NCBI GenBank assembly: GCA_024398535.1
Contig: JAKSIY010000014.1
Location: 1 to 34,510, forward strand
Length of the DNA: 34,510 nt
Origin: Bacteroidaceae bacterium
GTDB lineage: Bacteria; Bacteroidota; Bacteroidia; Bacteroidales; Bacteroidaceae
Reading direction: 5' to 3'
In this document: piece by piece, positions 1-8,973 of the stretch
How the letters are laid out: each line of letters begins with the position of its first letter
How positions within the stretch are numbered: the first letter of the stretch is position 1
Notes under the pieces: generated by a model
Seen by the model: the letters and a program-made list of their open reading frames with translations, nothing else
The model's database searches: none
Told to the model about the DNA's origin: nothing
Made by a program: the position numbers and the translations under genes

Positions 1-102
1 TGTCCTATTGCCGCTGGCATCATAGCTGTAGCTGACGGCCTGGGCGCTGGCTGTGGCAGACAACAGCAGAAATGCTAATATGATTGTGTTTTTCATCTTC
101 AT
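1..102 (-). CDS. Secreted YD/RHS-repeat-like protein, N-terminal fragment
   Basis: Only the first 34 codons lie in the window; the rest continues off the left edge. The reading begins MKMKNTIILAFLLLSATA and continues SAQ then AVSYSYDASGNRT. The first 21 residues form a typical Sec signal peptide with a cleavage site after the AxA-like SAQ. The YSYDASGNR segment matches the start of a YD (RHS) repeat, a motif common at the N terminus of short secreted Bacteroidetes proteins. There are two possible ATGs (102 and 96); the first is chosen. An A-rich stretch with AAGGA lies upstream. Function is unknown beyond export to the periplasm or cell surface. Confidence 0.7.
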   Translation of the reverse strand, partial: MKMKNTIILAFLLLSATASAQAVSYSYDASGNRT

Positions 103-419
103 ATTTTTTCTTTTATCCTTTGTTTTACTTGAGTAGTTTTGAGCGATCATTTTTTCCATAACGACTCTGCTACATTTTGGTTGGTGGGGTATCAATCAAT
201 TACAAAGTATCATGTCCACCAACATCCGAAGGCGTAGATTTCTACAACGTAGCTACCTGATGCCGATGGTTCTATGGTATTAAGAATAGAATCAACTGCC
301 TGGTCGTCAGATTCCATAACTTGCTCTATTTTGGCCAACTACCTATTACAGCATGCAGTCAAAGCAAACAGCATCGACACTGCCAACAGAACCCTGAGAC
401 TAAGTTTTGATGCTATAAA
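103..419. other. Intergenic gap between lepA and the YD-repeat gene
   Basis: This 317-base stretch holds no recognised gene. It contains an inverted repeat, GTTGGTGG at 180-187 and CCACCAAC at 216-223, without a T-tract, so it is not a convincing terminator. It also contains one small minus-strand reading frame (210-317, listed separately). No full TTTG/TAnnTTTG promoter was found for the YD gene; ATACTTTG on the minus strand (about 202-209) is only a near match. Confidence 0.5.
210..317 (-). CDS. Possible 35-residue small protein downstream of lepA
   Basis: A minus-strand ATG at 317 opens 35 codons ending in TGA at 210-212. The peptide begins MESDDQAVDSILNTIEP and ends YVVEIYAFGCWWT. It is acidic at the N terminus and aromatic at the C terminus. 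Its last codons form one arm of the 180-223 inverted repeat. I do not recognise a family and see no good ribosome-binding site or promoter, so it could equally be a chance frame or a gene remnant. Confidence 0.22.
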   Translation of the reverse strand: MESDDQAVDSILNTIEPSASGSYVVEIYAFGCWWT

Positions 420-2201
420 TCAATCCAGTTTCAGGACTGCCAGGAAGGCCTTCTGCGGCACCTCAACATTGCCGATCTGCTTCATACGCTTCTTACCTTT
501 CTTCTGCTTCTCAAGCAACTTGCGCTTACGAGAAACGTCACCACCGTAACACTTGGCGGTAACATCCTTGCGGACCTGCTTGATGGTCTCACGGGCAATG
601 ATCTTGGAACCAATGGCAGCCTGGATTGCAATATCAAACTGCTGTCTTGGTATAAGTTCCTTAAGCTTCTCACACATGCGACGACCCAGGTCATAGGCAT
701 TGTCCACATGAGTCAGCGTAGAGAGGGCATCGACCGGCTCTCCGTTCAGGAGGATGTCAAGTTTTATCAGTTTTGACGGACGGAATCCGCATGGATGATA
801 GTCAAATGAGGCATAGCCCTTTGAGATGCTCTTCAGCTTGTCGTAGAAGTCAATCACAATCTCACCCAATGGTAACTTGAAGTAGAGCTCCACGCGATTA
901 CCTGATATGTACTGCTGCTTGACCAGTTCACCGCGCTTGTCAAGACACAGGGTCATGATAGGGCCAATAAAATCTGACGTAGTAATGATTGACGCATCAA
1001 TGAACGGTTCCTCTACATGGTCTATCAGAGTCAGGTCAGGCATGCCGCTTGGGTTATGGACCTCTGTTGCATGCCCCTGCTTGTCATACACCATGTACGA
1101 TACGTTAGGGACAGTAGTAATGACGCTCATGTCAAACTCACGGTCCAGACGCTCCTGGACAATCTCCATGTGGAGAAGCCCCAGAAAGCCGCAGCGGAAA
1201 CCGAATCCAAGAGCCAGTGAAGACTCTGGGAAGAAACTGATTGAAGCATCGTTAAGCAGAAGTTTCTCAAGGCTGGCACGCAGATCCTCAAAATCTTCAG
1301 GGTCAACAGGATATACCCCAGCAAACACCATCGGCTTTGACTCCTCAAAACCGGCAATGGCCTTTTCACATGGGCGTGCCACATGAGTGATTGTATCACC
1401 CACCTTAACCTCTGTAGAGGTCTTGATACCAGATATAATGTAGCCTACGTCACCGCAACCCATTGTCTGATGCGGTACCATATCCATCCTTAGCACGCCA
1501 ATCTCATCGGCATCATACTCCTTACCGGTATTGAAGAACTTGACCTTGTCACCGGAATGCATGGTTCCGTTCACAATCTTGAAATAGGCAATGATGCCAC
1601 GGAAGGAATTGAAGACAGAATCAAAAATAAGAGCCTGCAGAGGGGCTTCCGGGTCACCCTTTGGAGCCGGTACGCGCTCAACGATTGCCTCAAGGATTTC
1701 AGGAACTCCCTGACCAGTCCTGGCCGATGCACGCAGAATGTCTGAGCGGTCACAGCCAATAAGGTCAATGATTTCATCCTCAACCATATCAGGATTTGCA
1801 CTTGCCATGTCACATTTGTTCAGGACCGGAATGATTTCAAGATCATGCTCAATAGCCATGTAAAGGTTACTGATAGTCTGGGCCTGAACACCCTGTGATG
1901 CATCGACCACAAGCAGAGCACCCTCACAGGCGGCAATTGAACGTGACACCTCATAAGAGAAGTCAACGTGTCCCGGAGTATCAATCAGATTGAGAACATA
2001 CTTCTCTCCCTTGTACTCATATTCCATCTGAATGGCATGACTCTTGATGGTGATACCACGTTCCTTTTCAAGGTCCATGTCATCAAGCATCTGACCCTCT
2101 GTAATGTCAATTGTCTTGGTGTACTCAAGAAGACGGTCAGCCAATGTTGACTTGCCGTGATCAATGTGTGCAATGATGCAGAAATTCCTGATTTTGTCCA
2201 T
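420..2201 (-). CDS. lepA: Elongation factor 4 (LepA), ribosome-associated GTPase
   Basis: The 593-residue protein is full length for LepA. The GTPase domain shows G1 AHIDHGKST at residues 11-19, a switch region around RGITIKSHA (49-56), G3 DTPGH at 74-78 and G4 NKCD at 128-131. EF-G-like domains II, III and V follow, then the LepA-specific C-terminal domain ending in the basic [19 protein letters not shown] stretch. LepA binds ribosomes, acts on elongation or initiation intermediates, and supports translation under stress. It is separated from the upstream small winged-helix gene by a terminator and has its own promoter, so it is probably a single-gene transcript. The start is fixed by [19 protein letters not shown], the usual N terminus. 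Confidence 0.97.
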   Translation of the reverse strand: MDKIRNFCIIAHIDHGKSTLADRLLEYTKTIDITEGQMLDDMDLEKERGITIKSHAIQMEYEYKGEKYVLNLIDTPGHVDFSYEVSRSIAACEGALLVVDASQGVQAQTISNLYMAIEHDLEIIPVLNKCDMASANPDMVEDEIIDLIGCDRSDILRASARTGQGVPEILEAIVERVPAPKGDPEAPLQALIFDSVFNSFRGIIAYFKIVNGTMHSGDKVKFFNTGKEYDADEIGVLRMDMVPHQTMGCGDVGYIISGIKTSTEVKVGDTITHVARPCEKAIAGFEESKPMVFAGVYPVDPEDFEDLRASLEKLLLNDASISFFPESSLALGFGFRCGFLGLLHMEIVQERLDREFDMSVITTVPNVSYMVYDKQGHATEVHNPSGMPDLTLIDHVEEPFIDASIITTSDFIGPIMTLCLDKRGELVKQQYISGNRVELYFKLPLGEIVIDFYDKLKSISKGYASFDYHPCGFRPSKLIKLDILLNGEPVDALSTLTHVDNAYDLGRRMCEKLKELIPRQQFDIAIQAAIGSKIIARETIKQVRKDVTAKCYGGDVSRKRKLLEKQKKGKKRMKQIGNVEVPQKAFLAVLKLD

Positions 2202-2205
2202 GCTG

Positions 2206-2237
2206 CAAAATTAGTCAAAAAGAAAGAGTCCTGCAAC
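2206..2237 (-). promoter_or_regulatory. Promoter for lepA, almost on top of the start codon
   Basis: On the minus strand, TAATTTTG (2213 to 2206) is an exact TAnnTTTG -7 element. A one-mismatch -33 element, GTTG (2237 to 2234), lies 20 nt upstream. Only CAGC separates the -7 box from the ATG at 2201, so transcription should start at or next to the start codon, giving a leaderless or nearly leaderless mRNA. Confidence 0.5.
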
Positions 2238-2259
2238 CATAATGGCCTACAGGACTCTT
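2217..2259 (-). terminator. Intrinsic terminator of the pheT-yebC-wHTH operon
   Basis: Read on the minus strand, AAGAGTCCTG (2259-2250) and CAGGACTCTT (2233-2224) form a perfect 10-bp stem with a 16-nt loop. The stem is followed at once by TCTTTTT. It ends the transcript of the gene at 2283-2483 and directly abuts the lepA promoter. Confidence 0.9.
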
Positions 2260-2282
2260 AATTCGGATATCAGTTTCAATTA

Positions 2283-2483
2283 TTACTTAAGAGCGTAATA
2301 ATTCTCCTCCTCTCCTTCTGTAACATTAATCTTGTCTTCTCTCAGGAGCCATCCCATACCAAGATAGAACTCCTTGTCTTTCATCTTTGCAACTTTCTTG
2401 ATCTCCTTCTGCGAAAGTGCGTTCTTACCATCAAGTGCACGCCAGATCATACCGGCGTATTCACCAACTTTTTCTATAAACAT
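2283..2483 (-). CDS. Small winged helix-turn-helix protein (DUF2582-like)
   Basis: This is a 66-residue protein with no signal peptide. The sequence MFIEKVGEYAGMIWRALD, the ALSQKEIKKVAKMKDKEFYLGMGWLLRE helices and the KINVTEG wing match the small winged helix-turn-helix family found widely in Bacteroidetes (formerly DUF2582). The whole protein is one wHTH fold, so a nucleic-acid or protein binding role is likely, but no target is known. It lies 22 nt downstream of yebC and just before a strong terminator, as the last gene of the pheT-yebC operon. The conserved N-terminal VGEYAGMIW and the full domain length support the start. Confidence 0.8.
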   Translation of the reverse strand: MFIEKVGEYAGMIWRALDGKNALSQKEIKKVAKMKDKEFYLGMGWLLREDKINVTEGEEENYYALK

Positions 2484-2505
2484 CTATTTTTTTATTTAGT
2501 TAATA

Positions 2506-3240
2506 TCATTCACCTTCTGCTGGACGCATATTGGTGTAAACGTTCTGTACGTCTTCGTCATCCTCAAGACGCTCAACAATCTTGTCAATTGTCTCACGCT
2601 GCTCAGGAGTAACATCCTTCAGGTCATTAGGAATACGTGTGAACTCTGCAGCCTTAACCTCAAAGCCGTTCTCCTCAAAATACTTCTGGATTGCAGCATA
2701 TGACTTAGGATCACCGTAGATGGTGATTTCGCCCTCCTCTGCATCCTCATCATACTCATCCTCTACGCCCAGGTCTATCAGCTCAAGAATCAGGTCATCC
2801 ATGTCAACGTCATCCTTCTTGGCAATGGTAAACTGGCACTTGTGTGAGAAGATGAAGTCAAGACTACCGCTTGTACCAAGGTTACCGCCAAGCTTGTTGA
2901 AGATGGCACGTACATTTGCAACAGTACGGGTAGTGTTGTCTGTAAGAGTCTCTACATAGATTGCAACACCGTGAGGACCATAACCTTCATAGTTCATCTC
3001 CTTGTAGTCCTTGGTATCCTTACCCATTGCATTCTTTATAGCGCGCTCAATGTTATCCTTAGGCATGTTCTCATGCTTTGCGGTAGCAATGATTGCACGG
3101 AGTGTAGAGTTGTTGTCCGGATCAGGACCGCCGGCCTTTACTGCAATGGCAATCTGCTTGCCTATACGTGTAAATGTCTTTGCCATGTTGCCCCAACGTT
3201 TCAACTTGCGGGCCTTTCTGAATTCAAATGCTCTTCCCAT
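2506..3240 (-). CDS. yebC: YebC/PmpR/TACO1-family protein
   Basis: The 244-residue protein begins MGRAFEFRKARKLKRWGNMAKTFTRIGKQIAIAVKAGGPDPDNN, the Bacteroidetes variant of the YebC N terminus, and keeps the family signature ATAKHENMPKDNIERAIKNA. The acidic middle domain (DDVDMDDLILELIDLGVEDEYDEDAEEG region) and the C-terminal domain are complete. The family has been described as DNA-binding regulators and, more recently, as ribosome-associated factors that help translation through difficult stretches such as polyproline. It lies 28 nt after pheT and 22 nt before the small wHTH gene in one operon, and translation-related neighbours fit the ribosomal role. Confidence 0.93.
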   Translation of the reverse strand: MGRAFEFRKARKLKRWGNMAKTFTRIGKQIAIAVKAGGPDPDNNSTLRAIIATAKHENMPKDNIERAIKNAMGKDTKDYKEMNYEGYGPHGVAIYVETLTDNTTRTVANVRAIFNKLGGNLGTSGSLDFIFSHKCQFTIAKKDDVDMDDLILELIDLGVEDEYDEDAEEGEITIYGDPKSYAAIQKYFEENGFEVKAAEFTRIPNDLKDVTPEQRETIDKIVERLEDDEDVQNVYTNMRPAEGE

Positions 3241-3268
3241 TTTCTTATGTTTTTATATTTACTTTTTC

Positions 3269-5761
3269 TTATCTAAGTGAAGCACCCAACTTATCCTTAA
3301 CATTCTGGATTATACGGTTCATCACCTTCTCAATCTGCTGGTCAGTCAGAGTCTGGCTCTCATCCTGAAGCATGAAACAAACGGCATAGCTCTTCTTGCC
3401 GGCCTCAAGGTTCTTGCCCTCATATACGTCAAACAGAGAGACATCCTTGAGCAGCTTGCTGTCAGACTGACGGGCGATGCTCTCAATCTGTGCAAAGGAA
3501 ACGCTCTTGTCAACAAGCAGAGCCAGGTCACGGCGTACTGCAGGGAACTTAGGAAGTTCTGCGTACTGAACCTTTACCTTGCGTGTTGCCTTAAGCAGTT
3601 CATCCCAGTTGATGTCTGCATAATAGACCGGAGCCTGAATGTCAAACTTCTTTGCAACCGATGCCTTTACCACGGCAACTGTTGCAACAGTCTTGCCGCC
3701 GCGTGTCTTATAAGTCAGGGCACCTGAATAGAGATCAGTCTCAACCTCATCGACTGTCAGCACATTGCGGGCCAGTCCAAGACGGCTGAAGATATTCTGT
3801 ACGTATGCCTTAAGTTCATAGAATGAGCTCTTCTCATCAGCATGTGCCCATGAAGCAGAGACACGCTGTCCTGTTATCCAGAGACCCAGTCTGTAATCTT
3901 CCGTGTAAGCCTTCAGCGGATTCTGCTTCTCACCGTTCTGACCCGGCTGATTAAGCTGTTCACGCTTTGCAGCATCAAAATAGTAGCACTTGCCGAATTC
4001 AAAGAACCTGAGATCCTGAGCCTGGCGGCGTACATTATGTGAAAGGCTCTCAAGACCGCCAAAGAGCAGCGACTCACGTAGTACGTTGAGATCTGCACTG
4101 AGCGGATTCATAAGTCTTACAAGTCTGTCTGACGGGAATGAAGCAAGGCCATCGTAATAGGCAGCCTTTGTCAGTGAGTTGTTCAGGATCTCATTGAATC
4201 CACAGCCTACCAGCTGCTCTGATATCAGAGTCTGCAGGTTCTGCGAGCGGTCAACCTCACCCTGAACAGTCAGGCTTGACTGAACTGTCAGGCCGAACTC
4301 TACATTGTTGTATCCATAAACCCTGAGAATCTCCTCAACCACGTCACATGGACGCTGTACGTCAACTCTGAATGGAGGAACTGACAGGCTCATGCCCTCT
4401 TCAGACATGCTCTCAACCTTGATTCCCAGACTCTCAACGATGCTCTTCATTGTCTCTCTTGGAATAACCTTTCCAATCAGGGAATCAGCGTAAGCAAAGT
4501 CAAGGTCAACCTTGAAGTCCTGGATAGGAGTTGGGTAATTATCTGTGATGTCCATTGAGATTGTACCACCGCCAAGCTCCTTGATCAGCATGGCAGCCTG
4601 CTTCAGAGCGTAGATTACACCATTCGGATCAATACCGCGCTCAAAGCGGAATGATGCATCGGTGCTCAGCTGATGACGGCGTGCGCTCTTGCGGATCCAT
4701 GTAGGATGGAAGTATGCACTCTCAAGGAATACATTAGTTGTCTTCTCAGTGATGCCGGACTTCAGACCGCCGAATACACCGGCCAGACACATAGGCTCCT
4801 CTGTGTTGCAGATCATCAGATCCCTCTCAGAAAGTTTACGCTCCTGCTCGTCAAGTGTAACGAACGGAGTACCCTCGGGCATAGTCTTTACCACAACCTT
4901 GCCGCCGGCAATCATGTCAGCATCAAAGCTGTGAAGCGGCTGACCGTATGCATGCAGGATGAAGTTTGTGATATCCACAACGTTGTTGATTGGTCTGAGA
5001 CCTATTGTATTCATCTTCTGCTTGAGCCATTCAGGGCTCTCCTTGATTGTCACGCCCTTGATTGAAACGCCGGCATAACGTGGGCAGGCCTCAGTATTCT
5101 GGACATCGATGCCAATCTGAAGGCTGTTGTCGTCAACCTTGAAGCCATCACATGAAGGTCTGTGCAGTGATGTATTGTAACCATTCTGAACCAGCCATGC
5201 ATAGAAGTCACGGGCAACGCCCCAATGAGAGCAGGCATCGGCATGGTTAGGAGTAATGTCAACCTCAATGACAAAGTCAGACTCAAGCTTGAAGTACTCA
5301 GCAGCAGGAGTTCCCGGCACTGCATCTTCCGGCAGGACCATGATTCCTGAATGATCGTTGCCCAGTCCAAGTTCCTTGGCTGAGCAGAGCATACCGCTCG
5401 ATGCCACGCCTCTAAGCTTTGAAGGCTTGATGGTGAAGCACTCATCGCCCTCATATATCTTGGCACCCAGAGTAGCAACCACAACCTTCTGGCCTGCAGC
5501 CACGTTTGGTGCGCCACATACAATCTGGACAGGATCACCTGAACCCAGGTTTACCGTTGTTACATGAAGATGATCTGAATTCGGATGCTCCTGGCATGTC
5601 AGAACCTGTCCTATGACAATATCTTTCAGGCCGCCCTTTATGGACTGAACCTCTTCCACGCCATCTACCTCAAGGCCTACTGATGTCAGAGCAGCTGCAA
5701 CCTCATCGGGAGTAAGGTCAAAGTCAACATACTCTTTGAGCCACTTATATGAAATGTTCAT
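3269..5761 (-). CDS. pheT: Phenylalanyl-tRNA synthetase beta subunit
   Basis: The 830-residue protein is the long bacterial PheT form. It starts MNISYKWLKEYVDFDLTPDEVAAAL, followed by the tRNA-binding OB domain (about 40-155, with CQEHPNSDHLHVTTVNLG), the B3/B4 editing domain, the B5 domain, the catalytic-like core and a C-terminal anticodon-binding FDX-ACB domain (from about 735, VKYAELPKFPAVRRDLALLVD-like). With PheS it forms the alpha2-beta2 enzyme that charges tRNA-Phe. pheS is not in the window, so the two subunits are unlinked here. It is the first gene of the pheT-yebC-wHTH operon. Confidence 0.97.
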   Translation of the reverse strand: MNISYKWLKEYVDFDLTPDEVAAALTSVGLEVDGVEEVQSIKGGLKDIVIGQVLTCQEHPNSDHLHVTTVNLGSGDPVQIVCGAPNVAAGQKVVVATLGAKIYEGDECFTIKPSKLRGVASSGMLCSAKELGLGNDHSGIMVLPEDAVPGTPAAEYFKLESDFVIEVDITPNHADACSHWGVARDFYAWLVQNGYNTSLHRPSCDGFKVDDNSLQIGIDVQNTEACPRYAGVSIKGVTIKESPEWLKQKMNTIGLRPINNVVDITNFILHAYGQPLHSFDADMIAGGKVVVKTMPEGTPFVTLDEQERKLSERDLMICNTEEPMCLAGVFGGLKSGITEKTTNVFLESAYFHPTWIRKSARRHQLSTDASFRFERGIDPNGVIYALKQAAMLIKELGGGTISMDITDNYPTPIQDFKVDLDFAYADSLIGKVIPRETMKSIVESLGIKVESMSEEGMSLSVPPFRVDVQRPCDVVEEILRVYGYNNVEFGLTVQSSLTVQGEVDRSQNLQTLISEQLVGCGFNEILNNSLTKAAYYDGLASFPSDRLVRLMNPLSADLNVLRESLLFGGLESLSHNVRRQAQDLRFFEFGKCYYFDAAKREQLNQPGQNGEKQNPLKAYTEDYRLGLWITGQRVSASWAHADEKSSFYELKAYVQNIFSRLGLARNVLTVDEVETDLYSGALTYKTRGGKTVATVAVVKASVAKKFDIQAPVYYADINWDELLKATRKVKVQYAELPKFPAVRRDLALLVDKSVSFAQIESIARQSDSKLLKDVSLFDVYEGKNLEAGKKSYAVCFMLQDESQTLTDQQIEKVMNRIIQNVKDKLGASLR

Positions 5762-5792
5762 TGTGTATTATTACCTCTTTTATTTTGAACTG

Positions 5793-5800
5793 CAAAATTA
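5793..5800 (-). promoter_or_regulatory. Candidate -7 element for pheT operon
   Basis: The minus strand reads TAATTTTG (5800 to 5793), an exact TAnnTTTG match, placed to give a leader of about 28 nt before the pheT ATG at 5761. No TTTG was found at the expected -33 distance, so the call rests on one element. Confidence 0.4.
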
Positions 5801-5842
5801 CATTTTTTTTTGCATTTTCAGTTGAAGATGCGCCAAAAAGAA

Positions 5843-7351
5843 TCAGAATGCGTCAGGCATCGGTCCGCCCAGAGGATCCATCGGAGGCAAATCCGGCATA
5901 TCGTCATTCATCTTTGAGCCAAACTCCTGTTCCGGCATGCCATCGTCACCGTTCTCGTCGCTGAAACGGGCAAACTCACCCTGGAAACGGAGTCTCACAT
6001 CGCCTACTCCACCGTTTCTGTGCTTTGCAATGATAATCTCAGCCTTGCCATGAAGGTCATTGCCGTGTGGATCCTCATAGATACGGTAATACTCAGGACG
6101 GTGAATCATGCATACGATATCTGCATCCTGCTCAATGGCACCTGATTCACGCAGGTCACTCAGCTGAGGACGCTTTCCTTCATAACCCTCACGACCTTCA
6201 ACACCACGGTTCAGCTGTGACAGGGCAATGATCGGAATATCCAGCTCCTTGGCAAGGGATTTGATGGAACGGGAAATGGTACTGATCTCCTCCTGACGGC
6301 TGTTGAACTTCCATCCGCTGGCATTCATCAGCTGAAGGTAGTCAATGATAATCAGTTTTATACCATGCTCTGACTTGAGCCTCAATGCCTTGGTCCTGAG
6401 TTCCGATATTGACAGAGAAGGGGTATCATCAAGATACAGCGGAGCATCCTTCAGGAGCTTGATCTTTTCATCAAGCACAGCCCACTCTGCAGGAACCAGA
6501 CGGCCGCTCCTGATCTTGTCAGCGGTAATTGAACTGACGCTTGTGATAAGACGGTTCACCAGCTGCACATTGCTCATCTCAAGAGAGAACATTGCCACCG
6601 GTTCACGATTGTGAACGGCTATATTCATGGCCATAGACAGAGAGAACGCTGTCTTTCCCATGGCAGGGCGCGCCGCAATGATAATGAGGTCAGAATTCTG
6701 CCAGCCAGAGGTAACCTTGTCAAGTTCACGGAAACCGGTTGAAAGGCCACTCAGACCTGTAGATCTCTTGGCCGCCATGCTGATTCTTGCCATGGCATCC
6801 TCAATGACCGGATTTATCTGGGTAAAATCTCTCTTGACACTCTTGTGGGCAATCTTGAAGAGTTCTCCTTCTGCCGACTGAATCAGTTCAGAGACATCAG
6901 AAGTATCGTCATAGGCACGGCTCAGAATATCACTTGAGAATGTTATCAACTCCCTGGCCATAGCCTTCTGTGCTATGATATGGGCATGATATTCAATATG
7001 GGCAGAAGAAGAAACCTTGCTGGCAAGCATTGAGACATATCCAGGGCCTCCGGCATCGGCCAGCTGTCCGTCAGACCTGAGCTGTTCCGTTACAGTAAGC
7101 AGGTCAATAGGCCTCTGATTCTGGGCCAGTTCCTGGACTGCAGTGTAGATGAGCTGATGCCTGTGATCATAGAATGATTCCGTCTTGAGGACATCGGCAA
7201 CCTTGGGAAATGCGTCCTGCTCAATCATGAGAGCGCCCAGTACGGCCTCTTCAAGTTCTGGAGCCTGAGGTTGCAAATGACTGATATCCAGACCTTCTGT
7301 CTGCATGCTGCGGCTGCGAGCCGGTCTTCTTGTTGTATTTGATGCGGGCAT
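5843..7351 (-). CDS. dnaB: Replicative DNA helicase DnaB
   Basis: The 502-residue protein has the N-terminal DnaB domain (about 29-130, PQAPELEEAVLGALMIEQDAF) and a RecA-like helicase core. The core has Walker A ARPAMGKT at 227-234, Walker B IIIDYLQLM at 334-342, and the later SQLNRGVEGR and RPQLSDLRESGAIEQDAD motifs. It is the hexameric helicase that unwinds the replication fork. The acidic, proline-rich C-terminal tail (DMPDLPPMDPLGGPMPDAF) is common in Bacteroidetes DnaB. No intein is present. The gene is divergent from ispE, with separate -7 elements between them. Confidence 0.97.
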   Translation of the reverse strand: MPASNTTRRPARSRSMQTEGLDISHLQPQAPELEEAVLGALMIEQDAFPKVADVLKTESFYDHRHQLIYTAVQELAQNQRPIDLLTVTEQLRSDGQLADAGGPGYVSMLASKVSSSAHIEYHAHIIAQKAMARELITFSSDILSRAYDDTSDVSELIQSAEGELFKIAHKSVKRDFTQINPVIEDAMARISMAAKRSTGLSGLSTGFRELDKVTSGWQNSDLIIIAARPAMGKTAFSLSMAMNIAVHNREPVAMFSLEMSNVQLVNRLITSVSSITADKIRSGRLVPAEWAVLDEKIKLLKDAPLYLDDTPSLSISELRTKALRLKSEHGIKLIIIDYLQLMNASGWKFNSRQEEISTISRSIKSLAKELDIPIIALSQLNRGVEGREGYEGKRPQLSDLRESGAIEQDADIVCMIHRPEYYRIYEDPHGNDLHGKAEIIIAKHRNGGVGDVRLRFQGEFARFSDENGDDGMPEQEFGSKMNDDMPDLPPMDPLGGPMPDAF

Positions 7352-7370
7352 AAATGTTATTTTTGGACTA

Positions 7371-7378
7371 CAAAGATA
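7371..7378 (-). promoter_or_regulatory. Candidate -7 element for dnaB
   Basis: The minus strand reads TATCTTTG (7378 to 7371), an exact TAnnTTTG match, 19 nt before the dnaB ATG at 7351. The -33 TTTG is not evident. Confidence 0.4.
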
Positions 7379-7400
7379 TCTCAGATTGAACTCTTTGAAG

Positions 7401-7408
7401 TAACTTTG
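7401..7408 (+). promoter_or_regulatory. Candidate -7 element for ispE
   Basis: TAACTTTG matches TAnnTTTG and lies 36 nt before the ispE ATG. It is only 22 bases from the opposing dnaB element, so the two promoters are back to back. No clear TTTG -33 box was found. Confidence 0.4.
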
Positions 7409-7444
7409 TAGAAATAGATATTCACTGAAACTGTTGATAACTTT

Positions 7445-8344
7445 ATGATAACCTTCCCTAACGCCAAAATCAACATAGGCCTGAACATAGTTTCAGAAAG
7501 GCCTGACGGCTACCATGACCTGGAGACTGTATTCTACCCAATCAACCTTCAGGATGCCCTTGAGATTAACCTTCAGAAGCCGATAGAAACCGGTCTGCTC
7601 AGGCACACATTTGAAACCGGCCTGCTTCGTCATGACACAAGGGAAGAGGAACGCACTGAAGGAGACGGATACTCGCTCACCCTTGTCGGCGACAGGATTG
7701 AGGGCAATCCGAATGACAATCTGGTAGTAAGGGCACTGCAGCTCATGCGGCAGGATTTTGAACTTCCGGCAATAGACATAAAGCTATTCAAACAGATTCC
7801 GTCAGGAGCAGGACTGGGCGGCGGTTCTGCAGACTGCGCAAACATGATTCTGCTGCTGAACAAGCGCTTCAACCTTAGAATGACCCAGTCATCGATGGAG
7901 CGCTATGCGGCAAAACTTGGAGCCGACTGCGCCTTCTTCATACGCAACACCCCGGTATTTGCCACCGGCATAGGTACAGACATGACAGACCTGGACCTCT
8001 CCCTGAAGGGGTACACGCTTGTTTTAGTAAAGCCAGAGGTTCACGTATCAACAAAAATGGCCTACAGCATGGTATGCTGCGGCCGTCCTGAAGTAAGTCT
8101 TTCCGATGCCATCAGAAGACCTGTAGAAGAGTGGAAAGACCTTATCGTAAATGATTTTGAGCAGAGTGTATTCAGCTTTGCCCCAGAGATTGGCCGTATC
8201 AAGGACAAACTCTATGACATGGGAGCCATCTACGCCTCAATGAGCGGCTCCGGATCTGCGGTTTACGGAATATTCCGCAAACCGCTTGATAAACCGGAAC
8301 GCCAGTTCCCTACCCTGTTCTGCGTACAGAGAGAGATGTTATAG
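7445..8344 (+). CDS. ispE: 4-diphosphocytidyl-2-C-methyl-D-erythritol kinase
   Basis: The 299-residue GHMP-family kinase phosphorylates CDP-methylerythritol in the non-mevalonate isoprenoid pathway. It shows the substrate-side PNAKINIGLNI (5-15) with the catalytic lysine in AKIN, the ATP-binding glycine loop PSGAGLGGGSAD (119-130), the KLGADCAFF segment with the expected catalytic Asp, and a C-terminal MSGSGSAVYGIF loop. It is somewhat longer than E. coli IspE (283). Part of the excess is an internal duplication, ETGLLRH at 48-54 and again at 57-63, in a variable surface region. Its stop overlaps the convergent rnfA stop by 6 bases. Confidence 0.95.
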   Translation: MITFPNAKINIGLNIVSERPDGYHDLETVFYPINLQDALEINLQKPIETGLLRHTFETGLLRHDTREEERTEGDGYSLTLVGDRIEGNPNDNLVVRALQLMRQDFELPAIDIKLFKQIPSGAGLGGGSADCANMILLLNKRFNLRMTQSSMERYAAKLGADCAFFIRNTPVFATGIGTDMTDLDLSLKGYTLVLVKPEVHVSTKMAYSMVCCGRPEVSLSDAIRRPVEEWKDLIVNDFEQSVFSFAPEIGRIKDKLYDMGAIYASMSGSGSAVYGIFRKPLDKPERQFPTLFCVQREML

Positions 8345-8959
8345 GCCAAGAGCCACGGCAATACCGTGGTCTATGCCGCTGAAGCCCATGAATGCCATAG
8401 CCAGAAGGCCGGCAGTGATGAGCGCAATTGCCATGCCCTGCATGCTCTTTGGGATCCTTACAAGAGCCATCTGCTCACGGAGTCCGGCAAACACAACCAT
8501 TGAAAGGGCAAAGCCCAATGCTGTTGAGAATGCATAAAGGACGCCGGTCAGGAGATTCGGCTCAAGACCCTGCGTATTGTAAGTACCACCTGCTACAGAG
8601 AGAGATACACCAAGTACGCAGCAGTTGGTTGTAATCAGTGGCAGGAAGACACCCAGTGCCTGATAGAGCGACGGAGAGATCTTCTTGAGAACCATCTCAA
8701 GCATCTGCACAAGACCTGCAATCACAAGGATGAACAGGATTGTCTGCAGATAGCCCAGGCCAAACGGATCCAGCACCCAGACCTGAAGTGCATAGGTCAC
8801 GATTACTGCAACCGTAAGCACGAATGTTACAGCCATACCCATACCTGCAGCCGTGCTGACCTTCTTGGATACGCCAAGGAAAGGGCAGATGCCCAGGAAC
8901 TGTGACAATACGACATTGTTGATGAAGATTGCCGCGATGAATATCAGAAAGTATTCCAT
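8339..8959 (-). CDS. rnfA: Rnf complex membrane subunit RnfA
   Basis: The 206-residue polytopic membrane protein begins MEYFLIFIAAIFINNVVLSQFLGICPFLGVSKK and contains LITTNCCVLGVSL. These two cysteine-bearing half-repeats are typical of RnfA/NqrE and coordinate an intramembrane iron-sulfur centre. With RnfE and RnfD it forms the membrane core of the ferredoxin:NAD+ oxidoreductase that pumps Na+ or H+. It is the last gene of the rseC-rnfBCDGEA operon, 14 nt after rnfE. It converges on ispE with overlapping stop codons, and no separate terminator was seen. Confidence 0.96.
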   Translation of the reverse strand: MEYFLIFIAAIFINNVVLSQFLGICPFLGVSKKVSTAAGMGMAVTFVLTVAVIVTYALQVWVLDPFGLGYLQTILFILVIAGLVQMLEMVLKKISPSLYQALGVFLPLITTNCCVLGVSLSVAGGTYNTQGLEPNLLTGVLYAFSTALGFALSMVVFAGLREQMALVRIPKSMQGMAIALITAGLLAMAFMGFSGIDHGIAVALGL

Positions 8960-8973
8960 AATCCTTCAGTTTT

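Noticed and set aside
5762..5842. Leader peptide or attenuator before pheT
   Set aside because: The short gap holds no Phe-rich frame and no terminator, only a -7 element and an A/T-rich run.
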